A stretch of DNA of 64,000 nt from Ananas comosus (lineage: Eukaryota > Streptophyta > Magnoliopsida > Poales > Bromeliaceae): NCBI RefSeq assembly GCF_001540865.1, contig NC_033623.1:10338328-10402327 (forward strand). The letters are read 5' to 3'. The first letter of the stretch is position 1. Every line of letters starts with the position of its first letter. Both the position numbers and the translations under genes were made by a program. This document shows, in pieces, positions 1-11,340 of this stretch. The notes under the pieces were generated by a model. It worked only from the letters and a program-made list of their open reading frames with translations, searched no databases and was not told where the DNA came from.

Positions 1-107
1 CACTATTCCACCTACCACCATCATTTCAACCTCACATCTCTCCATCCAAGGGCTAAAAACACACAAGTATCACTTGGGTGATACTTTTACAAGTATTCTA
101 GCTCTAT

Positions 108-108
108 A

Positions 109-150
<42 letters not shown>
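108..150. repeat. (CT)n-(TA)n microsatellite
   Basis: A CT dinucleotide run passes directly into a TA run. It borders the GAGC-rich dispersed repeat that follows. Confidence 0.9.
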
Positions 151-152
<2 letters not shown>

Positions 153-335
153 GAGCTTTTCGAGCCTAATTCGAACCAGCCGAGTAATACTCAAGCTCGG
201 CTTGAAATAAATTTCGAGCCTTTCTTTTTGTTCAAGCTCGGCTCATTTAATTTCAAGCCGAGCTCGAGCGAGCCAAATATCGAATCAAACGCGAGTCGAA
301 CGCGAGCCGGCTCGCTCATTTGCCAGCCCTAATAC
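151..335. repeat. GAGC/GCTCG-rich dispersed repeat, copy 1
   Basis: A segment rich in TTCGAGC, AAGCTCGGCT and GAGCCGGCTCG words. It ends in 'gccagccctaat'. Two related copies lie at about 49838-50030 and 50847-51030, and a more degenerate one at about 54590-54735. The order of words is the same (TTTTTCGAG, TAATTCGA, CTCATTTAATT, GAGCCGA, AACCAAA), so they share an origin. No coding potential is seen. It is probably a non-autonomous transposon fragment; the family is not recognised. Confidence 0.6.
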
Positions 336-984
336 CAACTCTATAACGAGGTGGTTTTTATGTCACATTTTCACTACACGCTAACCTAATCAAAACTCTC
401 CTTTTATATATAGTACAAATTGTACAATAAAATTTTGATATTTTGTATAAAAAATTTACTGATTTTATATTTTTGAAAAAATGGGCCATCATTTTAGATT
501 TTATAGATTATGTTCAAATTTTTAGTAAACTGGTTATAATAGTCTTTTTTTTTCTTTATGTTTTTTTTTTTTTTTCACTTTCGTTCGTCTTCCTCCACAT
601 TTCTTCTTTTCCTTCTCTTCCCCTTTCTTCTCATTCTCCACTACCCTCATATCGACATCACGTTCTGCTTTCTTATCTCCTCCGCCGATGCCGGCTCGGA
701 TATGGCATATATTGCAGAGGTGAGGCTACTGCGGAATACATGATTGCGGACGGCGACGGCGACGAGTGTACCACAGGATTTGAGGGCGACGAGAATGGAG
801 AGCACGTCGGGCAGGGGCAGGGGCAGTGCTGCGGCACGGCAGAGGGCGAGAGAGAGGGCGCAATAGCGAAAAAGAGATGTAGAGGGTACAAGAAAAAAAA
901 AAAAATAAAGAGTAAAAATAAAAAAATTCTTCTGAAAAGACTATTACGTGTTGTGACAATTATCAGAAAATTGAAGAGAGTAGA
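336..984. other. Spacer with GC-rich insert, no supported gene
   Basis: T-rich DNA encloses a GC-rich block at about 655-890 with GGCGAC and GGGCAG repeats. The open frames here have low complexity on both strands and match nothing I recognise. The block has weak inverted flanks (ATAGTCTTTT near 540, AAAAGACTAT near 940), so it may be the core of an old TIR element. Confidence 0.5.
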
Positions 985-1740
985 TGTTGGTAGCCGAAAT
1001 TCCCGACTCTTGACCCGGTCGAAAATCCTCCTTGGGAAGCGCGTCGGGGTGAGGAACGGCTGCAGATAGTGACCCTCGAAGTTTGCGCCCTTCGACAGAT
1101 CAAGTGATTCGGCTGACGAGGGATCAAGCCAACCGAGTTCAAAAACCACTACTATCTGTTCGGTTCGGCTGGAATGAGCCGAATGTACAGAACAGGCCAG
1201 AAACTAGGCCGGAAGAAGAACCGAATGACTAAAGCAATACGAGCTCTGATCGGCTTGAAGAGCCGAAATTACTTTCTATTGATTAACTGATGGGAAGTAC
1301 AAATATGGATATATAGTTTACAACGGAGTAATGCCCGTGGGACAGACAGACTCCAGGATTCTATTTTAGCGAACTACTCCTAGAGAAAAGCAGTAAAATT
1401 ACAGGTAGACTACTCCTAGAGAAATGCAGGAAATTGCAGGAGAATAAGGGTGGTCTTTTGTTCACAGGGGAAAAGACCTCTTTTTAGAGTATTGTTGCCC
1501 TATTTATAGATCGCCCCTGCTGATAAGTTATTCTATTTTCACGATTGGCCACTATCCTTATTATTCGGACCACCTTCAGCCGATCAGAACTGCTTGCAAC
1601 CGCTTACGGTTACTGTAACTTCTTTCAATTGACGTGACGGTTTTCTTTAAAACATTGCTGGTGCTCCTAGTGCACGGCTAGATTGATGCCTTTGAAGGGA
1701 ACACCGGCGTACCACCTATCCGTGCCTAATTGACTCAACA
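985..1740 (-). mobile_element. Solo LTR, 756 bp, TSD GTAGA
   Basis: The segment begins TGTTG and ends CAACA, the short inverted repeat expected of LTR ends. It is flanked on both sides by GTAGA (980-984 and 1741-1745), an exact 5-bp target-site duplication. No second LTR or internal retrotransposon domain is adjacent, so this is a solo LTR left by recombination between two LTRs. A CTATAAATAG TATA box reads on the minus strand at about 1499-1508, which suggests minus-strand orientation. The superfamily cannot be told from the LTR alone. Confidence 0.85.
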
Positions 1741-2375
1741 GTAGAGAAGAAAGAAGAAAGAAATTGCACTACTTGAATTAAAATTTATATTGTTTGAGAC
1801 AAAAAGTTACACTGTTGGAGATGAAAGTTACACTTTTTAAAAAGAAAATTGTATGATATAAATTATTTGAGACTAAGTTGGACTATACAAAATAGAAGTT
1901 GCCTTTTGTCGTTAAATCTACTAGGGGGCGCAACCCCACTCAATTTATTGGCTCAATTCAACATATAAATTATTTATTTCCTAGACCTATCATTATAGAG
2001 TAGAAATTTGGACCTACCAACAATAAATAACCATTAGACCTATTTTAGCCAACAATAAATAACCAACTAGTTAGATAGAATAGAAGGATGGGTCATGGGT
2101 GGGTCTAAGTGCACGATTATAAGGTTACACTGGGCTTAGGCTAAATTTCCTCACTTTACCGGGCCGCGTCGAATCAGGCATGTGTTTGCTCCACCGAAAG
2201 TGCAGAGTGCAGCAATTTTCAATCAGAATTGCTCACTTTCATTATTATGTTAGTCAAAACTTCACCGCTGGTCGAAACTTAAATTTTTCAAAATATCTTA
2301 ATTGACTTCGGTCCACTAAAAACTGAAATCAATTATAGAAAAAAATAATATATTAATCTATTTCTTACACTTTCA
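1741..2375. other. Intergenic DNA, no feature seen
   Basis: AT-rich DNA without a usable open frame or clear repeat boundary. It contains a short direct repeat of an AACAATAAATAACCA-type word near 2020-2065. Confidence 0.5.
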
Positions 2376-3217
2376 TGGCGTGTTTGGTTCGCTTCTTTTT
2401 CACCCTGAAATTGAAATCGGAATGGGTGAATCTGTTTGTGGGTGTTTGGTATGCGGGAGTTCTATTTTGATTCTGATTTCCGAGTGGAATGAGAATTCGA
2501 GAATCACCTCTTTTTTCAATCCGGCCTAGAAGGTCGGATTGGAAGTTGAATCTGAATGGAATGAATATTTATTCGGATTAAATTTATTTTTTCAACTTTT
2601 TTAATTAAAATATGAGTTTAAATTTAGAAATTAAATTTATAATTTTAGATTTTAATTTGAATTTTAATTAAAAATTAAAATTTAAGCAAGTCTTTTGAAT
2701 CTAACTTATAAATTTGAATTTAAATTAAATTTTAATTTATATAAAGTTTTATTCAAATTTTATTTAAAACTTAAATTAAATTTATGGATTCAAATTAAAA
2801 TTTAAATTGTAATTTTAAGTTTGAATTTGAATAAATCAAAATTTAGTTTTATATTTTGAATTATCCACTAAACTTCAAAGTTTAATTTTTTTTAAAAAAA
2901 TTAAACTAAAATTTTGACATTATTTCAAAATTTTNAATAGATTTAAAATTTTCACATTATTTCAAAATTTTGATGAAAATTTTTAATATTGAATTTTTAT
3001 TTTGAATTTAAATTAATATATTATAAAGATAAAGTTAGTATATTAATTTGATTACATTTTTTACCTGAACCAAACACCGACAATGGGAATGATTTATCCC
3101 GATTCCGATTCAGATAACGAACAAAACAGAATTAGATAATGAGTCATTCCGATTCCGATTACAGCTTATTTCAATTCCGATTCTGATTCCAATTTCAACT
3201 TCGAACCAAACGCGCCC
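2376..3217. mobile_element. Harbinger-like non-autonomous TIR element, 842 bp
   Basis: The left end carries GTTTGGTTCG and the right end CGAACCAAAC; further inside, GAAATTGAAATCGGAATG-type words recur inverted. TCA flanks both sides (2373-2375 and 3218-3220), the 3-bp duplication size of PIF/Harbinger elements although TWA is the usual sequence. The interior (about 2580-3060) is AT-rich, mainly AAATTTAAAT-type sequence, with one unresolved base (N) at 2935. No transposase is present. Confidence 0.7.
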
Positions 3218-3220
3218 TCA

Positions 3221-3908
3221 GTTTTACGTTAATCACTTTCTATCAAATAGATTAACAGCAGAACTGAGAAAACTTCAACTCCACAGCTAGTTATTAACCT
3301 GCGCTCTAATTTACCTGAAAGTCTACTTCAATCTAAAATTCACCTTTGGTGAAACAAACATGTCCGGTACCACACCTTATATTTGATGATTATAATTATC
3401 GAAATAATCCAACAAATTTGATTCAAAATATATCTGAAAAGTCTATATGGAAAAATAAACATTTTTTAAAAATTTTTTAAAAAATCTCCTTGTAAGAAGC
3501 CTGTTTTTAACAAAAAAAATGGTATAGAACATATCCAATAATTTAAATTTGAATTTTAAAAATCCCTATCTTAAAGTTTAAGAAGTACTGTGTATATATG
3601 TATATATACACCTGGTGCATAGATGCTGTTGTTGTTATTATTATTATTGTTATTAATTATTAATTATTATTATTATTATTATATTTAGTAGTACGTAACC
3701 GAATTCGGTTAAGCCACATCGCTCTTATCCAAATTCACGCACCTCTTAATTATGCGTACGTAGTGGGTATTGGTGTGTATATATCTATATTTATGTACAC
3801 ATGATATAACACACACAAACGAAGGAATAGAGGCTTCTAAAGTGGTGAACGAGAACAAGCGTGTTTTGTATTGATAAAGGGGAAAAGAAAACAAAAAAAA
3901 CAAAGGAG
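3221..3908 (+). other. Spacer and 5' flank of the alpha-galactosidase gene
   Basis: AT-rich sequence with a (TTA)n microsatellite at about 3632-3682. TATA-like words (TATATCTATATTTATG) at about 3777-3795 lie roughly 115 bp before the start codon and could belong to the promoter. No separate gene is seen. Confidence 0.4.
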
Positions 3909-6535
3909 ATGGGGAGGTGTACAATGATGCAGCTCATGGTTTTCGCAATATTGTTCGTCGGCGCGACGAAGAGGGCCGAGTCGCGGTTAGATTCGAGCTT
4001 CGACAAGCGTCGACGGAGCCTCCTCGCCAACGGGCTCGGCTTAACGCCTCAAATGGGGTGCGTAGCTGCTCTTCTTGTTCTTCGTCACTAATCGCGAATT
4101 AATAATAATAATTGGTTTATTTTTTTAGCCAATTTAATTATTAATTGCATTTAGTAATTTATTTTTATTATTATTAATTTTTGAGTACAGCTGATGCTTT
4201 GGTCTCTACTGGGCTTGCAAAGCTTGGATACAAGTATGTCAATTTAGGTAATGTTCTCTTCACTCTCCATTTATACACAACCTCTATATATATATATATA
4301 GATAGATTTAAATAAGATGATTTATTTTTTTCATGTGTGAAACAAATGAAATTTTATTATATTTTTTCTAAATATTACAGATGATTGCTGGGGAAACTAC
4401 AATCGCACACCAGAGGTTCAAATTTGAATTATTTCTCCCTTTTTTTTTTCTGGGTTTTTAATTTGTTTGTTTCATCGACGCGGTAAGTTATTTTGCTTAT
4501 ATATCTATAATACGGTTTACTTAAAATATTTCAGGGTAATTTACTTGGAAATGAGATAACATTTCCGTCGGGAATCAAAGCTCTCGCCGATTACGTGCAC
4601 AGCAAAGGGCTCAAGTTAGGAATATATTCTTCTGCAGGGTAAAGTTACTTTGGTGCTTCTTCAAATTTATCATACATTATCTCTACTTTTCAAAAGTTGC
4701 TGCATGATTTAAATAATTGAGTTTTAACTCACGAAATTCGAACTAAAAGGATTATTCGTCGCTTTTAGGTTCCGAACATGCAGCAATCGAATGCCGGGAT
4801 CGCTTGGCTACGAAGAAAAAGATGCTAAAACCTTTGCTTCATGGGTAAAGATTCTAAGATCTTTGATTTTTTAATATGTTTTTCTACTATTCATTATCGA
4901 AATAATATTACAATTTAGTTAGTAAGTTTGTCAGAAAATTTTCAGTCATTAACTTGCTTCGAAATGTAGGGAGTTGATTACCTGAAATATGATAATTGTT
5001 ACACCGACGGATCGAATGTGACGAAGAGGTTATCTTATTTTTCCCAGATTATTATCGACTAACTCGACTTAAATTCGCTCGTCAAGCTAAATTTTACAAA
5101 CTATTTGTAGATTCCCTGCAATGTCTCGAGCACTAAGGAAGGTCGATCACCCGATCTTTTACTCTCTGTGCGAATGGTAAAGCTAAAATTGATCACATAA
5201 CTTAATCTGATCATAAAATTCTGCAACTTTTTTTCTTATTTGTTCATTTTAGTGATTTTTTTTTTTTTGGTTTTTTTGGTTAATGGGGTGTGTTTAGGGG
5301 ATGGGCAGAGCCAGCATTGTGGGGTAACATGTTTGGGAATAGTTGGAGAACAACCACTGATATTAATGATACATGGATTAGGTATGCTTCAATTTCGCCG
5401 AAGAAGCATAAAAACAAAGAGGAATTAGCCTTGTTTAATCTCTTTACGAACTTGAATGGATAATTTTGTTCTTGTTTCAGCATCATGTGGAACATTGATG
5501 AGAACGAAAAGTACGCAAAGTACGCAAAACCTGGTGGTTGGAATGGTCAGCATTGAGTAGATCAGATCAACTTTTAGCCTCACAAGTTGTTGCTTCAGAT
5601 TATCATTTGAATATACTAAGAAAAAATTTGCTTTTCTTTTTATTTGTTTTTATTTGTTTTTCCTGCTGCAATCAGATCCTGATATGCTAGAAATAGGAAA
5701 TGGAGGAATGACAAAAGATGAATACATTGTTCATTTCAGCTTATGGGCCATTTCTAAGGTACTTTTAGAAAAAAAAAAAGAAAAGAACACCCACAAATGG
5801 ATACATTCAATTAGTTTTAGATTTCATTTGTTCTTAATTTCTTATCATGTAGGCTCCCCTCATTATCGGATGCGATGTGCGGAACATGTCGAAGGAGACT
5901 TACGAGATTCTGACGAATGCAGAAGTTATCGCGATCAACCAAGGTGGTGAACTCGCGAACAAAAATCTTTTCTTACACTTCAAATTTTCCGAGGATACTT
6001 ATTTCTTTCGATTTTGGGAAACAAAAAAACAGATTCCATCGGCGTTCAAGTGCGCAAAGTAAAGAAAGAAGGAGATCTCGAGGTAGATCACTCTTTGTTG
6101 TCTACTACTGCGTTGTACAAAACTCATTTCGCAACTCGGAAAGCGGTTTCGAAAATTATTTTCCGTAACAGGTATGGGCCGGGCCGCTTTGCGAAGAGCG
6201 AAGAGTAGTCCTTTTGTTAAACCGAGCCGACAAGGGATCGAGCCCGATGACGGCCCATTGGAAGGACATAGGAATTCCCTCTGGCACAGTTGTTGAAGCA
6301 AGAGATGTTTGGAAGGTATAAATTAACTTCAAATATTTGTTATTTTTCATTTATTTGAACATTTGTACTTCTCTTTTGTGCGCATGAACTATGTTAATTG
6401 TGAGAAATGTAGCTAAGAATGTGTATCTTCTTATTTCTGCAGCATAAGACACTGAAAGAGAAGCTCACAGGGAAGATAACGGCGACGGTGGCGGCCCATT
6501 CATGCAAACTTTTTGTGCTAAAACCGATCCATTAA
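3909..6535 (+). pseudogene. Alpha-galactosidase (GH27) gene with one exon missing
   Basis: Alpha-galactosidases remove terminal alpha-1,6-galactose from raffinose-type sugars, galactomannan and galactolipids, in apoplast, vacuole or plastid. Readable exons: 3909-4057, 4191-4247, 4381-4415, 4535-4638, 4769-4844, 4970-5028, 5111-5176, 5298-5381, 5481-5545, 5676-5758, 5853-5943, 6033-6083, 6172-6315 and 6443-6535, all with GT-AG introns. Exon 1 encodes a signal-like hydrophobic N-terminus and ends at the family motif GLGLTPQMG. Later exons give DDCW, the nucleophile motif YLKYDNC, the acid/base region [18 protein letters not shown] and a normal C-terminus. The exon that should follow QMG, with WNSWNHF and the RETA stretch, is not in the 133-bp intron. 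Joining exon 1 (two bases left over) to the next exon shifts the frame and gives TGA at once. All later exons stay open, so the loss is recent or an assembly error. Confidence 0.85.
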
Positions 6536-6569
6536 CTGATATCAGATTTTATTTATTTTATTTTTTTGT

Positions 6570-6712
6570 TTTGTTTTGCTTTTGTTTTAATATAAAGTTA
6601 GGTCCCAAGATCAGAAATTCTATGTCTTTAGTGTTTTTTGTTTTGCTTTTGTTTTTTTAGTATAAAGTAAGGTCCCAGGATCAGTAATTCTATGTCTTTA
6701 GTGTTTTAGTTT
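6570..6712 (+). repeat. 70-bp tandem duplication in the alpha-galactosidase 3' flank
   Basis: Two direct copies of a segment containing TATAAAGT(T/A)AGGTCCCA and ATTCTATGTCTTTAGTG. The GGTCCCA word recurs at 6601 and 6671, a 70-bp period. It lies in the probable 3' UTR. Confidence 0.8.
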
Positions 6713-7370
6713 GATTTATTGGATGTGGGGTGAATAAACTGAGATTATTCTTTGTTTAATTCGCTCTGTGTAAGATGGTGTTGAACTGTTAAATTTTCTA
6801 TAAAACCATAAGTAAATGATGGTTTATCAATTTCCTCCTTTATCTACGGGATTTATATCTGTGTAGAGCTTAAGATCACAAAAATCAACAAACTTTTCCT
6901 AATGGAAAATTCAACATTACATATTAGATAATTAGGTGCACAAAAAAAAAAGAAGATAAAACACTTAATATTTCCCAAATTTTTGCTTATAAATTTGTCC
7001 CATACATTGGATTGAGTTAAACTTATGAGTGGAATTAAACATAGGAAAATATTGTTGATTTTATATGATTTTAACCCTTTTGATTCAAAATGTTTATGTA
7101 TATGAAACGTAGTGAAAGGGCCATGAATTTCGACCCAAATTCCCCACAATGTGGCCCCATGCGAAGCAAAAGGCGCGTGGGGACGCATCACCTCATCAGT
7201 GGACTGTTACGATTTAATTTTTGGTCATCGTACGGTGATCCTGCGAGTCCGCATGCGCCAATAAACGGACGAAAGAGCGGTTGGAATAAGTAATGTGTAG
7301 GCCCTCTCAGCTGATCTGAGTCGTCCAATGTGAATCCGACGGACAACGGTTCCCATTCGGGGTAACTTTA
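6713..7370. other. Intergenic DNA upstream of U6, no gene seen
   Basis: No open frame with recognisable similarity. The stretch at about 7100-7370 is richer in GC than its surroundings and leads into the U6 promoter. Confidence 0.4.
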
Positions 7371-7414
7371 GTCCCACATCGCTTGTTTTCATAACGTTAT
7401 ATGTCTTCTTATAA
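7371..7414 (+). promoter_or_regulatory. U6 snRNA promoter: USE and TATA box
   Basis: GTCCCACATCG at 7371-7381 is an exact match to the plant snRNA upstream sequence element (RTCCCACATCG). TTATAA at 7409-7414 begins 27 bp before the U6 start. The gap between the two elements is 27 bp, close to the short spacing of plant Pol III snRNA genes and shorter than the Pol II arrangement. The element is on the same strand as the RNA. Confidence 0.93.
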
Positions 7415-7435
7415 CCGATGCGCGCTCCCTGTGCT

Positions 7436-7455
7436 GTCTCTTCGGAGACATCCGA

Positions 7456-7487
<32 letters not shown>

Positions 7488-7537
7488 GGCCCCTGCGCAA
7501 GGATGACACGCACAAATCGAGAAATGGTCAAAATTTT
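7436..7537 (+). ncRNA. U6: U6 spliceosomal snRNA
   Basis: U6 is the catalytic-core snRNA of the spliceosome. The 102-nt sequence carries the conserved central region, including the ACAGAGA box (ATACAGAGAAGATTAGC) and AGC triad, and the 3' part (GATGACACGCACAAATCG). The 5' stem-loop reads GTCTC-TTCG-GAGAC. The usual plant form, as I recall it, is GTCCC-TTCG-GGGAC, so one base pair has changed on both sides and pairing is kept. The 3' end reads GGTCAAAATTT where GGTCCAAATTT is usual. Intact promoter and terminator argue for a working gene rather than a retro-pseudogene. Confidence 0.95.
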
Positions 7538-7540
7538 TTT
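7534..7540 (+). terminator. Pol III T-run terminator of U6
   Basis: Seven consecutive T residues follow the U6 3' end, the usual RNA polymerase III stop signal. Confidence 0.85.
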
Positions 7541-7559
7541 AAACTAATTATCCTTTTTG

Positions 7560-7920
7560 CAAGGAGATTTTGATTCCTCGAAGTGCTCTGTTCTATTTAT
7601 TTATTTATTTATTTATTTGTTCGTCCAAATTTTCTCCAAATTTTGATCTTTGGATTGGAGTTTTGATCTTGGTTTGTTCTCTTTGATCTCTGAATTATTT
7701 TTTTTTTTTTCAAATTTTCTCATAAGTTTTCTCTGTAAATTAGGGTTCGGTATCTCGGTTTATTCTCTTTGATCTCTGGATCCTCGAAATGCTCTCTTTT
7801 ATTTGGTTTTTTTTTTTGGTTCTTCCAAATTTTCTCAAAAAATCTCTCTTTGGATTAGGGTTCCGATCTCGGTTTGTTCTCTTTGATCTCTGAATTTTCT
7901 TTTGCCTCACCGGAAATTCC
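7560..7920 (+). repeat. Degenerate tandem repeat downstream of U6
   Basis: Three degenerate copies of a roughly 90-110 bp unit. Each contains CAAATTTTCT, a TTAGGGTTC-like word (TTGGAGTTT in the first) and the block CGGTTTGTTCTCTTTGATCT. The TTAGGGTT words and pyrimidine-rich context resemble plant 5' leaders, but no start codon or open frame follows. Confidence 0.65.
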
Positions 7921-9990
7921 TCTACTAGTTAGGGTTTTGACTTATTAATTTGTTATTTTAGGTGTTTGATTTTCTTTTTTTCCTTTTCCGTTGGTAATTT
8001 GTGTTCTTACGGAATTAGGGCTTTGATTACCAAGTTTAGTAATTGAAATGTTGAGTTGTTAGTCTCGTTCTGTATGATATAGTAATGTTTTGTCACAAAT
8101 ACTTGATTTTTTGCAGCTACATATGGCTACGGATTGTGTGATCATAACTACGAATTTGCACCTGATTTTGTGGAAATTTTGTTTCCCTTCAAATAGGACA
8201 TTTTTAATTCAGTTTCCCTCTTTATTCTTGATAATTTTTTCTAGACCTTTTGCATATATCTTGATTCTTAACAATGTGTATATATCTACTCTTTTTTTTA
8301 AAAAAAATCCCCTTGTGCTTCTGCATAATATTGTTCGGTGCTTCCAAGTGTTGAAATCTTTAGAAAATAAGGAAAAAAAAACTTGATTTTGAGAGTGATA
8401 TTGTGCCTCATATCACCTCAGGCGTAAATAACCACCACTCAATGTGCAAAAGAAGCAGCTACATTAGATTTTATACGAGTTGGTTGATTCCTTTCATTCA
8501 CATTACCAGAGAACATCTCTTCCATATTATTTTGAAACTTCAATCACCACCTTGTTTATGTAGCATGCTTTATCACTTTAAAACAGTTAATCAATGAGGT
8601 ATGGTCACATTAACAGCAAAATATGTCAAGATACCATATATGCATAGCATGTAATCTCTGTATATATTTCCTTTATTTGTTCTGTGTTCGATGTGGTCGT
8701 GATCTCCTCTTTCTTTTTCTTGCATATTCAGATGCGAGTGAGGCAGTCCCGCTGCTTTTTAACACATAAATGGTAATCTTCTTTTATATGCCCTTTTCGT
8801 CTGTGACATTGTTATATATGTTAGTGTTTTGTGCATCTGCTTTTGTGCGGCTGTTCTCTAATCACTTTAGTTGGAAATCCGTGAAACAATCTACAATTTT
8901 TACTAGACCCGCATGCTCGGAAATTTGCGTTGGATCGAACTTAAGGCCTCGTACAATCTAGCTATTTTCTTCTATTTCTGATTCTGGCGGTCGATGCAAC
9001 TTGATTGCAGTTTTGCTTCAGGCACAATACTTGATTTGGTAATATTATATCCTGCTCATGGAAGTTTGGTCAGCGTATGATTATGAACTGAAGAACTTGA
9101 AATTTCATGCACTTTTTAAGTTTCAAGTTAAATTTTGCAACCCTATATGCTTAGATATCACTATTTTAAATAATCCATAAATAGTTGTTGCCCTGCATTC
9201 TTGGGTTGTTATCTTTCTGCAGGTAGTAGGGCTGCAAGAGCAGTATAGCAATAAGATCAGTAGCAGCATGAAGGCATTAATTTTGCGCATCACATGTGAG
9301 TTGCAAAGGAAATTTAATTTTGAAGAACAGGTTTGAGTATAATATGCACTCTTTTTTGTGTTTTTTTTTTTTCCTTTATTTTTGTCCTGGGAGAGCCAGT
9401 GTTTTTTCAGAATAGTTATCCGGTATAACTAGATGAATGTTATTATGTTTAGTAGCATTGTTCACTGAATAAACCTTAGTCAACAGCAGTTGTATTAATT
9501 TGTTCTTACTTCTTTTTTTTTGTTGTTCTTCTATAAGAAGGCTATTTATTTCCTTTAGTCACAATGTTAAGAATTTTGCTTTATTCATTTGAGGGCATGA
9601 TTTTCATCTCAATCTATTTAAGGCACTTGTTTTTTTGCCTAATTCTTGTCAGATAGATATCATAGAAAATGTGGTGCACCGGTGTCGCAGATAAACAAGG
9701 AAGACTATCTGTGGAATGGTTTTTTTTGGGTTACTTTCATTCAGCTCCCAGTAAACATATCGAATAGTAAATATATTCTTATGAAGTTCAATTTTTCATA
9801 TTTATTTATGCAAAAATTCAGTGATATTCATATTTGTATTTTTCGTTTGTTATTGTTAAAGCACAGTTTATTTTTTAAACAAAAGATATGTGAAATAACT
9901 TTTTTACCATCATAAATATGTTACTTCAAAAATTTCAACCGTTAGAATTATACAGAAAGGTCCTTTCAAAAATTCTCAATAGTCATCTTT
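7921..9990 (+). other. Non-coding region with one exon-like block
   Basis: AT-rich sequence without a significant open frame. A 108-nt block at 9223-9330 is open in one frame (36 codons) and is bounded by CTGCAG and GGTTTG, good acceptor and donor contexts. Another possible short exon lies at about 8731-8772 (after TTCAG, before GGTAAT). Together with the leader-like repeats just upstream this could be a spliced non-coding RNA or the remnant of a gene. I recognise no protein. Confidence 0.3.
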
Positions 9991-10240
9991 TTTCTTTCTG
10001 CCATCACAAATAATATAAGGGGAATAAAAAAAGTCAATTTACCTCATTCACTAATTAAGATTAAGTAGTTTACTTTTAGTTAATTATATTTTTCTAATGG
10101 ATCCTAACAAAAGGGGGTATATTTGAAAAAGTTAAGATTTTTGCAAGAACAAATATAAAAAATTGAACTTTGTAGGTCCATATTTGCTATTCGACATATT
10201 TACAGGGAGCCGCATGCAATTTACCTTTTTTTTTTTTGTA
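9991..10240. other. AT-rich spacer
   Basis: No gene. Sentence-like words shared with other non-autonomous elements of the window (TTGCAAGAACAAAT, TAGGTCCATATTTGC) suggest a transposon fragment without clear ends. Confidence 0.35.
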
Positions 10241-10302
10241 ATAATGCTTATTTGCCATTTTCATGTTGTTCTCTTGTATTTTTTGTAAACTCCATGTTGT
10301 CA

Positions 10303-10795
10303 ATGATTTAAAAATTGGGTCCGACGGACTAGTTCGACTAGTCCGACCGTGACTTAATCTATAAAGTAGTTCAGTTCAATTCTTTGAACCAGAAAATTTA
10401 AAATTCACTTTGAATTGTTCGAACCAGCTAATTGGTGGTTCAACCATCAAACCGATAAACTAGTCCGATTTTAATCAATCTGGCCTAGTTTTTTTATCAA
10501 GTTGATTTAAAATCCAATAGCTTAAAATCAACTTAACTGATTTAATTTTCTAGTGCTACATATTAGTCTTATAAAACGTAAAACGTGAAAATTTATGTAT
10601 AATTAATTTGGTCTAGAAATTAATATTTTGTAATTAAGTATGATACTAAAATAATAATAATATATATATTATATAATAAAATTAAAAATAAAATTTAAAT
10701 ATTTATGGTATTATGCTGATATTATTGGTTCACCCATAATTCTTTACCCAATAACAATTATGGCCTGCTATTTGACCTGATTTTTAAAACATTGC
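10303..10795. mobile_element. Probable MITE with CAATG-type inverted ends
   Basis: The left end reads CAATGATTTAAAAATTGGGTC; the right end, reverse-complemented, reads CAATGTTTTAAAAATCAGGTC. The interior is AT-rich with ACTAGTTCGACTAGTCCGA-like words near the left end. I could not settle a target-site duplication, so the family is uncertain. Confidence 0.45.
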
Positions 10796-10967
10796 ACAAC
10801 AAAAAAGAAAAAGGCAAAAATATAATTGTAAATTTTTTTATTTACTTATAAATTTTATGGTGAAGTAGATCAGTATGGAGACAAGCTAACAGCACGAAAA
10901 GAAGTTGATTGCACATTCATTTCATCAATGATAAGAACTACAAAGAAATGGAAAAAAAGGTTCATTT

Positions 10968-11340
10968 TAGGGGCGGTTGGTTCCTCATAAAACGAATCGA
11001 AAAATTATTTTTGGTATAAAAAATAATTTTTTGCTTGTTTGGTTCAATGTAAAAATACTTTTTCGTAAAAGTATTTTTACAGATTTGAAAAAAAATTGAA
11101 GTTTTTGTTTTCTGCTATTTTTTGCCGGAAAATGAAAATAGATTGCGTAAAACTTTTTTTTATTTATCAAACCAAATAAATGTGAAAATTTTTCCTTTCA
11201 ATCGAACAAATGTTGATGACAAATTATTATTCTTTTTTTTACAAACCAAACACTACAAAACATAAAACATTTTTCCAGCAAAAAGTGTTTTCCACAAAGA
11301 TTTTTTTTTACGATTTTATGTTGAACTAAAATGCATGTAA
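10968..11340. repeat. Possible MITE fragment, AT-rich
   Basis: Words such as TTGGTTC, GTTTGGTTCAATG on the left and CAAACCAAACACTACAAAA on the right recur inverted, as in other non-autonomous TIR elements. The ends are not defined. Spacer continues to 11758 without a gene. Confidence 0.4.

Noticed and set aside
673..1149. 158-codon minus-strand frame
   Set aside because: Crosses the left end of the solo LTR (985) and is of low complexity; a chance frame.
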